From the NCBI GenBank assembly GCA_003158495.1, contig PMJT01000245.1, positions 349 to 10,184 of the forward strand: a stretch of DNA of 9,836 nt. Reading direction: 5' to 3'. A program made the translations under genes and the position numbers. This DNA is from Chloroflexota bacterium. Lineage in GTDB: Bacteria > Chloroflexota > Limnocylindria > Limnocylindrales > CSP1-4. A model generated the notes under the pieces. It saw only the letters and a list, made by a program, of their open reading frames with translations, was not told the DNA's origin and searched no databases. Below are positions 3,975 through 9,836 of this stretch, piece by piece; positions within the stretch are counted from its first letter, which is position 1; each line of letters begins with the position of its first letter.

Positions 3975-6332
3975 ATGCGGTACTACGAGCCGGCCGGCGT
4001 ACAGGATGTTCTGGATCGCCTCCTGGCCGACCCTTCGATTTCGAACGGGGTCGTACACCACGCCAATATCCCGGCGCGAGCGGCGGATTTCGTCCCCATG
4101 CCGGAGTGGCTGGATCCCGGACTCCGGGCCGGCCTCGAGAGTCGCGGCGTCACGGCGTTCTACCGCCACCAGGCGGAGGCCGTCGAAGCCGTCCGGGCCG
4201 GCGAAGACGTCGTCGTGGTGACGCCCACCGCATCGGGCAAGTCCCTGTGCTACCTCGTGCCAACGTTGCAGGCTCTCTCTGTCGACCCCACCGCACGCGC
4301 GCTGTACCTGTTCCCCACCAAGGCCCTGGGCCAGGACCAGGTCGCGGAGCTGGGCGAGTTGAGCCGCGCCTCCAGGCTGCACATCAACGCGTCCACGTAC
4401 GACGGCGACACTCCCAACCCCATCCGATCCGCGATCCGCTCGGCCGGGCAGGTCGTGGTCACGAATCCGGACATGCTCCACGCGGCCATCCTGCCCCACC
4501 ACACCAAGTGGTTCCAGCTCTTCGAGCAACTACAGATCATCGTCATAGACGAGCTGCACACGTACCGCGGCCTGTTCGGGAGCCACGTGGCCAACGTCCT
4601 GCGGCGGCTGCTGCGCATCTGCGCCCACTACGGCTCGCACCCGGTGATCGTCTGCTGCTCGGCTACGATCGGGAACCCGGGCGAGCTGGCCACGCTGTTG
4701 ACGGGGCGCGCGACGCGGGTCGTGGACAGGAACGGCGCCCCGTCTGGCGAGCGGCACATCGTGATGGTGCAGCCGCCGCTGCTGGACCCGGCTACAGGCG
4801 CACGAGGCTCAGCTCATACCCTGGCCACTCGATGGGCGCTGCCGTTCCTGCGCGCCGGCCGCCAGACGCTCGTCTTCGGCCGCTCGCGCGTCGGCGTCGA
4901 GTTGATGCTGACGAACCTGCGCGAAGCGCTTCGCGCCGGTTACGGTCCCCGCACGCAGGTCCGCGGCTACCGTGGCGGCTATCTCCCCACGGAGCGGCGG
5001 GCGGTGGAGCGTGGCCTGCGCGACGGGGAGCTGCTGGGAGTCGTCACGACCAACGCCCTGGAACTGGGCGTGGACGTGGGCCAGCTGGACGTCGCGATTC
5101 TGGCCGGCTACCCCGGATCGATCGCCGCCACGTGGCAGCAGATGGGCCGGGCGGGCCGGCGCAAGGGCGTGAGCGTCTCAGTGCTGATCGCCGGCGGCGG
5201 GCCGGTGGACCGGTACGTCGTCGAGCACCCGGAGTTCCTTCTGGACTCGCCGCCGGAAGAGGCGCGGTTGGATCCGGACAACGTCCACGTCCTGCTCGGC
5301 CACCTCAAGGCGGCCTGCTTCGAGCTTCCGTTCGAACCGGGCGAGCGATTCGGGCCAACGGAGGCGGAGCCGCTGCTTGCATTCCTCGGCGAAGAGGGCC
5401 TGGTCCGCCGGGCCGGCGACGATCGCTGGTACTGGTCGAATGAGAACTTTCCGGCGTCGTCGGTGTCTCTGCGAGCGGCCGCCGAGGAGAACGTCGTGAT
5501 CATCGACACGACGCCGGACCGCCCGCGCGTGATCGGCGAGATAGACATCTTCGCCGCCCAGACGCTCGTCCACGAAGACGCGATTTACATGCACGAGTCG
5601 GCCCAGTTCCATGTTGACAAGCTGGACTGGGACGAGCGCAAGGCGTACGTCCGCCGCGTAGACGTGGACCACTACACCTATGCGGACCGGGCAGTAACGC
5701 TCAAGCCGCTCGATACTTTCGCCTCGGCGCCCGCAACCGGCGGAGACCGGGCCCATGGCGAAGTCATGGTCTCGAGCCTGGTCAGCATGTTCAAGAAGCT
5801 CAAGTTCGGCACGGACGAGAACCTGGGCTGGGGTCCGGTCTACCTGCCTGAACTGGAGCTCCAGACGACGGCCTACTGGCTGATGCTCGGTTCGGCAGCC
5901 GACGGATGGCGGCGGGCAGAGCTGGACGTGGCGTTGATGGGCGTCGGCCGCGCGATGCAGGCAGTTGCCGCGGTGCTGCTGATGGTGGACCCGCGAGACC
6001 TCGGCCTGGTCCGCCAGGTTCGCTCGCCGCACAACCAGTCGCCTACGGTCTACCTCTACGAGGCCATCCCCGGCGGCGTGGGCCTGTCCGAGCGGCTCTT
6101 CGATCGCCACGACGAGTTGCTCGCCGGTGCGGCCGATCTGCTGGCTGGCTGCGGCTGCGCGAGCGGTTGCCCGTCGTGCACGGGTCCCCGGCTGGAGCCC
6201 GATGTCGACGCGAAGGCATTGGCGCTGCGGCTCCTGCGGTCGCTGGTCCGTGGCGAGGGCGCGACGAGGGGCAAAGCCGGGCCGCGTGGCGAGGGCCCGA
6301 CGCCGACCGAGGTGCCGGGGACCGCCGCATGA
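3975..6332 (+). CDS. mrfA: MrfA/YprA-type DEAD-box DNA helicase with C-terminal cysteine cluster
   Basis: A 785-residue superfamily 2 helicase of the MrfA/Hrq1 group. Visible motifs in order are the Q-motif region FYRHQAEAV (62-70), motif I TPTASGKS (83-90), motif II DELH in IIVIDELHTYRGLFGSH (188-204), motif III SAT (229-231), VVTTNALELGVDVG (356-369) for motif V, and QQMGRAGRR (388-396) for motif VI. The C-terminal DUF1998-type region (about 600-760) carries PHNQSPTVYLYEAIPGGVGLSE and the zinc ligands C726, C728, C732 and C735 in CGCASGCPSC. In B. subtilis MrfA is a 3'-5' DNA helicase that repairs mitomycin-type adducts with MrfB. The ATG at 3975 is chosen because GAGG stands six bases before it; the in-frame TTG at 3915 lies upstream of the predicted start of transcription. 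The last 25 residues are a charged low-complexity tail. It overlaps the exonuclease gene by ATGA. Confidence 0.93.
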   Translation: MRYYEPAGVQDVLDRLLADPSISNGVVHHANIPARAADFVPMPEWLDPGLRAGLESRGVTAFYRHQAEAVEAVRAGEDVVVVTPTASGKSLCYLVPTLQALSVDPTARALYLFPTKALGQDQVAELGELSRASRLHINASTYDGDTPNPIRSAIRSAGQVVVTNPDMLHAAILPHHTKWFQLFEQLQIIVIDELHTYRGLFGSHVANVLRRLLRICAHYGSHPVIVCCSATIGNPGELATLLTGRATRVVDRNGAPSGERHIVMVQPPLLDPATGARGSAHTLATRWALPFLRAGRQTLVFGRSRVGVELMLTNLREALRAGYGPRTQVRGYRGGYLPTERRAVERGLRDGELLGVVTTNALELGVDVGQLDVAILAGYPGSIAATWQQMGRAGRRKGVSVSVLIAGGGPVDRYVVEHPEFLLDSPPEEARLDPDNVHVLLGHLKAACFELPFEPGERFGPTEAEPLLAFLGEEGLVRRAGDDRWYWSNENFPASSVSLRAAAEENVVIIDTTPDRPRVIGEIDIFAAQTLVHEDAIYMHESAQFHVDKLDWDERKAYVRRVDVDHYTYADRAVTLKPLDTFASAPATGGDRAHGEVMVSSLVSMFKKLKFGTDENLGWGPVYLPELELQTTAYWLMLGSAADGWRRAELDVALMGVGRAMQAVAAVLLMVDPRDLGLVRQVRSPHNQSPTVYLYEAIPGGVGLSERLFDRHDELLAGAADLLAGCGCASGCPSCTGPRLEPDVDAKALALRLLRSLVRGEGATRGKAGPRGEGPTPTEVPGTAA

Positions 6333-7651
6333 CAGTCGACGGGACGCGGCTGCAGCGCCGTCTCGAGGACCTGCGCCGCGAGCGTGCCTCCATCATTCGG
6401 ACCTATGCCACCGGCGAGGCCGATTCGGAAATCCGGCGCGCCATAGCCGCAGTCGTCGCAGCAGGCGAGGGCTATTCCACGCCCCAGCCAGTGTGGCGGG
6501 ACGCGGGCTCGGTCGATGCCGCCTCGCTGGCCAAGCGCATGGCCGCGGCACTGGACGCCGATGCCGTCGAGACGCCGCACGGCTGGTACGTGCGCCGTGA
6601 GCTTCGGCCCGTCTACCTGCCGATCGATCGCGAGCGGCTGGCCACCCTGCCGGGGATGCCCGCCGCCGGTACTCCCCTCTTCTGCCTCGACACGGAAACG
6701 ACGGGCCTCGGGTCGGCCGCCGGAACTGTGGCCTTCCTGATCGGCATCGGCTGGTGGCAGGGCGACCGAATGCGGCTCGTCCAGTTGCTCCTGCCGGATC
6801 ATTCGGAGGAGCGGGCGCTGCTCGATGCGCTCGCCGCCGAAACGCCGCCAGGCGCCTGCCTGGTCACCTACAACGGGCGCAGCTTCGACTGGCCGCTTCT
6901 GGAAACCAGGTTTCGCATGGGACGCCGCATACCGCCGGCGCTGGACGGTCACCTGGACCTGCTCCTGATCGTCCGGCGCCTCTTCCGACACCGCCTCCCG
7001 GACGCGCGCCTCCAGACGGTGGAACGGCATCTGCTCCGCCGCCACCGTGCCCCGGACATCCCGTCATGGGAGATCCCCGCCGTCTACCACTCGTTCCTAC
7101 GTGGCGGCACGGCCGGGCCGATCCGCGTGGTTGCCCGCCACAACGCGGAGGACGTCGTCACGCTCGGCCGGCTGCTCGCCCACCTGGAACGCGGCTACGG
7201 CGAGGGCGAAGTACGGCGTTGGGCCCCGCCCGGGGACCTGGTCCGGCTTGCCCGGCTCTTCCGCCACGAAGGCCGTGTCGACGAAGCGGTCGAATGCCTC
7301 GAGATCGCCGGCGCACCAATCGATGGCGACGACCCAGAATCGGCGATGGCAGTAGTGGAGCTGGCCAGGCTGCTGCGCCGAGCCGGCCGCCTGGCCGAGG
7401 CCGGCGTTGCCTGGAGCCGGCTGGTGACCATTCCCGGCCCGTTCGCCGGTCTCGGCTGGATAGAGCTTGCCAAGGAGCGCGAGCATCGCCAGCGCGACCT
7501 GGAGGGAGCCTGGGCGGCCACGGACCAGGCGCTCCTCTCCCTGTACAAGAACCGCGGCCACGGCAACGCCATGCAGCGCCGCGCCCTGGAGGCGGATCTC
7601 GCGAAACGCCGCGAGAGGTTGGCCCGGAAGCTGGAGAAGCGGATCGCCTAG
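6329..7651 (+). CDS. mrfB: MrfB/YprB-type DEDDh 3'-5' exonuclease with C-terminal helical repeats
   Basis: A 440-residue protein with a ribonuclease H-like exonuclease domain at about 115-290. The metal ligands can be seen: D121 and E123 in CLDTETTGLG (119-128), D187 in YNGRSFDWPLLETR (181-194), and H271 with D275 in ARHNAEDVVTLG (269-280), giving the DEDDh arrangement; HLDLL (208-212) is also typical. The C-terminal part (300-440) is helical with TPR-like repeats (LARLFRHEGRVDEAVECLEIAGA and LARLLRRAGRLAEAGVAW), probably a protein-contact domain. In B. subtilis MrfB is the nuclease partner of MrfA. Here the ATG overlaps the helicase stop by four bases, so the two are co-translated, the strongest evidence for a joint role. 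Its TAG stop shares the bases CTAG with the stop of the convergent kinase gene, leaving no room for a separate terminator. Confidence 0.92.
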   Translation: MTVDGTRLQRRLEDLRRERASIIRTYATGEADSEIRRAIAAVVAAGEGYSTPQPVWRDAGSVDAASLAKRMAAALDADAVETPHGWYVRRELRPVYLPIDRERLATLPGMPAAGTPLFCLDTETTGLGSAAGTVAFLIGIGWWQGDRMRLVQLLLPDHSEERALLDALAAETPPGACLVTYNGRSFDWPLLETRFRMGRRIPPALDGHLDLLLIVRRLFRHRLPDARLQTVERHLLRRHRAPDIPSWEIPAVYHSFLRGGTAGPIRVVARHNAEDVVTLGRLLAHLERGYGEGEVRRWAPPGDLVRLARLFRHEGRVDEAVECLEIAGAPIDGDDPESAMAVVELARLLRRAGRLAEAGVAWSRLVTIPGPFAGLGWIELAKEREHRQRDLEGAWAATDQALLSLYKNRGHGNAMQRRALEADLAKRRERLARKLEKRIA

Positions 7652-8508
7652 CGGAGTCGCGCCGCCACTTGCGCCCGAGTCGGGACGGCCGCCAGGCCCG
7701 CGCCTTCGACGGAGCACGAGGCGGCGGCTGCGGCGAAGCGGAGCGCCGCCGGCGTGGCGATCTGACCGGTGAAAAGCCACGCGGCCGTGAGCGCCGCGAG
7801 GAACACGTCGCCCGCGCCAGTGGCGTCGATGAGGTCCACGGCCGGGATGGCGTGGTAGCGTCGTACGACGCCCTCGCCCAGCGCCACTCCCCCGCCCGCT
7901 CCGGCGGTGAGGACGATGCTGGCTCGCGGGGCCAGCTCGCGAAGCCGCGTCAAGTTGGTCGCGCCCTCGATGTCATCGAGGCTGGCCACGATCAGGCTGG
8001 CAGCATCGAGAAGCTGCGAGCGGCTCGGTGGGACGCGCTCCACCCAGCCGTCGGCGGCGAATTCGCGAATCATCCCCTGCCAGCCGACCCCGACGAAGCA
8101 CTCGGCGCCGCCAGCGCCGCCCGTAACCGCCCAGGCCCACTCGTCGCCCAGCTCGCCCGCAACCGGCACGATCAGCCGTGCCCGAGCCGTCTTCCACTCA
8201 TCCGGCAATGCCGCCAAAGGGATCAGATCGCTCTTCGACAGCCATCTTTGGCGCCGGTGGCCATCGACTTCGATGTTCTCGAATACCGGCCCTCGTTCGA
8301 GTTCGACCCGCCGCAGGTCGACCCCGGCCGCTTCTAGCAAATCCAGTTCGTCGGCCGTCGATGCCGATCGATCGACCCCGACGACGCAGCCGACTCGCAG
8401 TCCCAACCTCGCCGCCGTGAGCGAGCAGTACGTCGCCGCGCCGCCCAGCCGCCAGCCGCGCGGATCGTCCGCGACGAGGTCTCGCGAGGCAACGCCGACG
8501 ACCAGCAA
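7648..8508 (-). CDS. PfkB-family carbohydrate/nucleoside kinase, substrate unknown
   Basis: A 286-residue ribokinase-fold protein. The N-terminal sugar-binding signature is represented by LGGAATYCSLTAARLG (21-36), and the ATP/anion-hole signature is DATGAGDVFLAAL (228-240) with catalytic base D234 in GAGD. The strand LIVASLDDIEG (172-182) and SIVLTAGAGGGVAL (197-210) occupy the usual kinase positions. The length is slightly short for the family (about 300). The substrate cannot be told from the sequence: the second specificity region lacks familiar fructokinase, ribokinase or adenosine-kinase words. No ATG or GTG is available near the 5' end. The first usable codon is TTG 8508, which directly precedes the LVVGVASRD strand, and no ribosome binding site precedes it, so the exact start is uncertain. 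Confidence 0.85.
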   Translation of the reverse strand: MLVVGVASRDLVADDPRGWRLGGAATYCSLTAARLGLRVGCVVGVDRSASTADELDLLEAAGVDLRRVELERGPVFENIEVDGHRRQRWLSKSDLIPLAALPDEWKTARARLIVPVAGELGDEWAWAVTGGAGGAECFVGVGWQGMIREFAADGWVERVPPSRSQLLDAASLIVASLDDIEGATNLTRLRELAPRASIVLTAGAGGGVALGEGVVRRYHAIPAVDLIDATGAGDVFLAALTAAWLFTGQIATPAALRFAAAAASCSVEGAGLAAVPTRAQVAARLR

Positions 8509-8545
8509 GTCGAGCGTACCGGCCGTCCCGTGCCAGGGCTCGGGG

Positions 8546-8551
8546 TATAAT
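8546..8551 (+). promoter_or_regulatory. consensus -10 box for the acidic-protein gene
   Basis: TATAAT, a perfect -10 hexamer in a GC-rich context, 39 bases before the GTG start. No good -35 is seen at 15-18 bases upstream. Transcription would begin near 8558 and give a leader of about 33 bases that includes GGAG at 8580-8583. The region also serves as the upstream of the divergent PfkB gene (start 8508). Confidence 0.5.
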
Positions 8552-8590
8552 CCGCGCGTTCCCAGAGCAATTTCCTCCTGGAGTTGTGCA

Positions 8591-8947
8591 GTGTTTTTCT
8601 ACGAACTTCGCGAGGGCGACGACAACATCTTCGCCGACGTGCTGCTTGTCCGTGAGGAGGAAATGGACGCCGACTCCTTCTTCGAGCTGGTGCAGGAGAT
8701 ACGGCAGCGGATCCAGGACCACTACGAGGAAGACACCCTGATCGAGGCGATCGCCGACGAACTCGAGCGCGACTATGAGTTCATCCCGATCTCGGACGAG
8801 CGCCTGAGCGCATCGGTGAATGTCTCCAAGATCGAGGACGACAACTACCTGGCCAGCATCGACTCGGACGACGACGAAGACGAAGACGCGCCCGACTATC
8901 GCGGCCTTTTCGTCGACTTCCCCGGCGGGGACACGCACATCAACTGA
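8591..8947 (+). CDS. very acidic 118-residue protein of unknown function
   Basis: I do not recognise a family. The start is GTG 8591, with GGAG at 8580-8583 seven bases upstream; the product begins MFFYELREGDDNIFADVLLV. By my count 38 of 118 residues are Asp or Glu and only 8 are Lys or Arg, so the net charge is near -30. Residues 10-60 look folded, with a strand (NIFADVLLV) and two amphipathic helices (SFFELVQEIRQRIQDHYEE and TLIEAIADELERDYE); residues 84-101 are almost all acidic (SDDDEDEDA); the end is GLFVDFPGGDTHIN. There is no membrane segment or cysteine. The ordered N-terminal half with an acidic tail suggests a small soluble protein that binds a basic partner, but that is a guess. 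Codon use is like the neighbours, so it is native to this genome. A hairpin covers its stop codon. Confidence 0.8.
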   Translation: MFFYELREGDDNIFADVLLVREEEMDADSFFELVQEIRQRIQDHYEEDTLIEAIADELERDYEFIPISDERLSASVNVSKIEDDNYLASIDSDDDEDEDAPDYRGLFVDFPGGDTHIN

Positions 8948-8970
8948 CGCCGCCTGTGGGCGGCCTCAGT
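8943..8970 (+). terminator. strong hairpin over the stop codon of the acidic-protein gene
   Basis: ACTGA and TCAGT form an outer stem, one C-C mismatch follows, then GCCGCC and GGCGGC form the inner stem with a TGTG loop, 11 pairs in all. The TGA stop (8945-8947) is inside the left arm. No U-tract follows on the plus strand (CCCGATCG). It lies between convergent genes and is symmetric, so it could act for either strand. Confidence 0.6.
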
Positions 8971-9022
8971 CCCGATCGACCCCGCTGAGCCGGCCGAACG
9001 CGAGCCTGGCGATGGCCGTCCC

Positions 9023-9046
9023 TGCGAACAAGAGGCCGAGTTCGCA
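9023..9046 (-). terminator. hairpin after ychF, candidate terminator
   Basis: TGCGAAC and GTTCGCA form a perfect 7-base stem with a 10-base loop. On the minus strand it begins 31 bases after the ychF stop codon. It has no U-tract; the stronger hairpin at 8943-8970 lies further downstream and may serve as a back-up. Confidence 0.4.
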
Positions 9047-9077
9047 TCGACCGCCTGGCTCGAGAGATACCATCGCG

Positions 9078-9836
9078 TTACTTGCTGAAGAGGATTTCAA
9101 GGACGTCGCCGTCCTTGACCATGTACGTTTTGCCCTCCGAGCGGAGCTTGCCGTGCTTGCGTGACTCCGCCATGGACTTGAGTTCGACCAGGTCGTGATA
9201 CGGCACGACCTCAGCTCGTATGAAGCCCCGGGCAAGGTCCGTGTGGATCGCTCCGGCCGCATCGACCGAAGACGAGCCGTCGGGGATGGGCCAGGCGCGG
9301 ACCTCGTCCGGTCCCGCAGTCAGGAACGAGATAAGGCCGAGGAGCCGGTAGCTGAGCTTGATGACTCGATCGAGGCTCGACTCCTTGAGGCCAAGCTCGT
9401 CCATGAAGACGGCGGCTTCCTCAGGGTCCAGCTCGCCGAGCTCCATTTCGATCTTCGCCGAAAGGGCATCGACCATCGACTTCGGATGCGTATACCGCCC
9501 CATGATCCCCGACACGATTTCGTCCTCGCGAGGAACATCCGTCTCGCCAACATTGAGAAGTACGAGTACGGGCTTCTGGGTCAGGAAACGGAAGCCACGA
9601 ATGGACTTCTCCTCCTCGGGTAGAAGCTTCTCGGCGCGCAGCGGCCGGCCGTCGACCAGGGGTCCGTGGAGCCGCTCGAGCAATTCGAGCTCACGGTCGT
9701 TGGCGTCGCGCTCGGCCGCCGTCCCGTGGTGGCCGGCGGCCTTGAGCCGCTCAATACGCTTCTCCATCACGGAAAGGTCGGCCAGGATGAACTCCAGGTC
9801 GAGCTGCTCGAGGTCGCGCCAGGCGTCTACCGACCC
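9078..9836 (-). CDS. ychF: ribosome-binding ATPase YchF, C-terminal 252 residues (5' end outside window)
   Basis: YchF/OLA1 proteins are Obg-related P-loop proteins that prefer ATP to GTP and bind the ribosome. The full family length is about 360 residues, so roughly 110 N-terminal residues with the P-loop and switch regions are off the right edge. Visible (numbered from the window edge) are DLEQLDLEFILADLSVMEKR (8-27; start of the helical domain), the specificity motif LLNVGE (93-98; NVxE replaces the GTPase NKxD, the mark of ATP preference), and the C-terminal TGS domain from LISFLTAGPDEVRAW (168-182) through GAIHTDLARGFIRAEVV (195-211) to DGDVLEILFSK (242-252). The reading frame is intact to the edge. 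Confidence 0.96.
   Translation of the reverse strand, partial: GSVDAWRDLEQLDLEFILADLSVMEKRIERLKAAGHHGTAAERDANDRELELLERLHGPLVDGRPLRAEKLLPEEEKSIRGFRFLTQKPVLVLLNVGETDVPREDEIVSGIMGRYTHPKSMVDALSAKIEMELGELDPEEAAVFMDELGLKESSLDRVIKLSYRLLGLISFLTAGPDEVRAWPIPDGSSSVDAAGAIHTDLARGFIRAEVVPYHDLVELKSMAESRKHGKLRSEGKTYMVKDGDVLEILFSK

Noticed and set aside
3866..3975. SOS (LexA) box in front of the repair operon
   Set aside because: No GAAC-N4-GTTC type sequence is present in the gap; GAAC at 3920-3923 has no partner at the right distance.
3968..5443. 491-codon plus-strand frame inside the helicase gene
   Set aside because: Arg/Gly/Pro-rich shadow of the helicase frame, which contains all helicase motifs.
5178..6110. 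310-codon minus-strand frame opposite the helicase gene
   Set aside because: Antisense shadow produced by high third-position G/C; its translation shows no family features.
6754..8337. 527-codon plus-strand frame across mrfB and the PfkB gene
   Set aside because: It crosses two well-supported genes in wrong frames and has a low-complexity Arg/Pro/Gly translation.
8334..8570. Minus-strand frame starting at TTG 8570 with a strong AGGAGG before it
   Set aside because: The apparent ribosome binding site is only three bases from the TTG and lies opposite the leader of the plus-strand acidic gene; the frame overlaps the PfkB gene out of phase and codes for no recognisable domain.
1..9836. CRISPR array, insertion sequence ends, prophage or attachment site
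   Set aside because: No regularly spaced direct repeats, no transposase or integrase motifs, and no duplicated tRNA end next to the tRNA gene.

Overview
The window is a GC-rich bacterial chromosome segment (by eye about two thirds G+C, with strong G/C preference at third codon positions in the real genes). GTG and TTG starts occur, some genes appear to be leaderless, and there is a single-domain F420-type luciferase-like oxidoreductase. Together with the FtsH N-terminus this fits a GC-rich Terrabacteria lineage, Chloroflexota most likely and Actinomycetota second. No lineage marker gene is present, so the assignment is an inference. There is no sign of phage, insertion sequence, CRISPR or plasmid functions. 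This is core-type chromosome carrying several small genes I cannot name.

Layout from left to right. The 5' part of ftsH (minus strand, cut by the window edge) is followed by a 343-base gap that ends in a hairpin, then a tRNA with a CAU anticodon (minus) with its own promoter. Next come a terminator-like hairpin and an LLM-class flavin/F420 oxidoreductase (minus). Two small proline-rich, single-pass membrane proteins follow, coupled through a TGATG junction (minus). A 388-base gap with several dyad repeats leads to a small FtsB/DivIC-like division protein (minus), whose promoter lies back to back with that of a plus-strand operon. That operon encodes a MrfA/YprA-type DEAD-box helicase with a C-terminal four-cysteine cluster and a MrfB/YprB-type DEDDh exonuclease, overlapping by ATGA. 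Their 3' end meets a convergent PfkB-family sugar kinase, and the two stop codons share the four bases CTAG. Then come a very acidic 118-residue protein of unknown function (plus) with a strong hairpin at its stop codon, and the C-terminal two thirds of the ribosome-binding ATPase ychF (minus, cut by the right edge).

The clearest functional unit is the helicase plus exonuclease pair. Its homologues in Bacillus subtilis (MrfA and MrfB) act together in a nucleotide-excision-like repair of mitomycin-type lesions that does not need UvrABC. The same pairing and reading-frame overlap here support a shared DNA-repair job. The other genes are housekeeping: membrane protein quality control (FtsH), division (FtsB-like), translation (tRNA, YchF) and small-molecule metabolism (LLM oxidoreductase, PfkB kinase).

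Promoter reading by eye gives a consistent picture of TAnnnT -10 boxes. Two of them (TACGAT) sit exactly six bases before an ATG, which predicts leaderless transcripts. I do not see an obviously new multi-gene system. The least explained parts are the coupled pair of small membrane proteins, the acidic protein, and the dyad-rich gap at 3020-3407.
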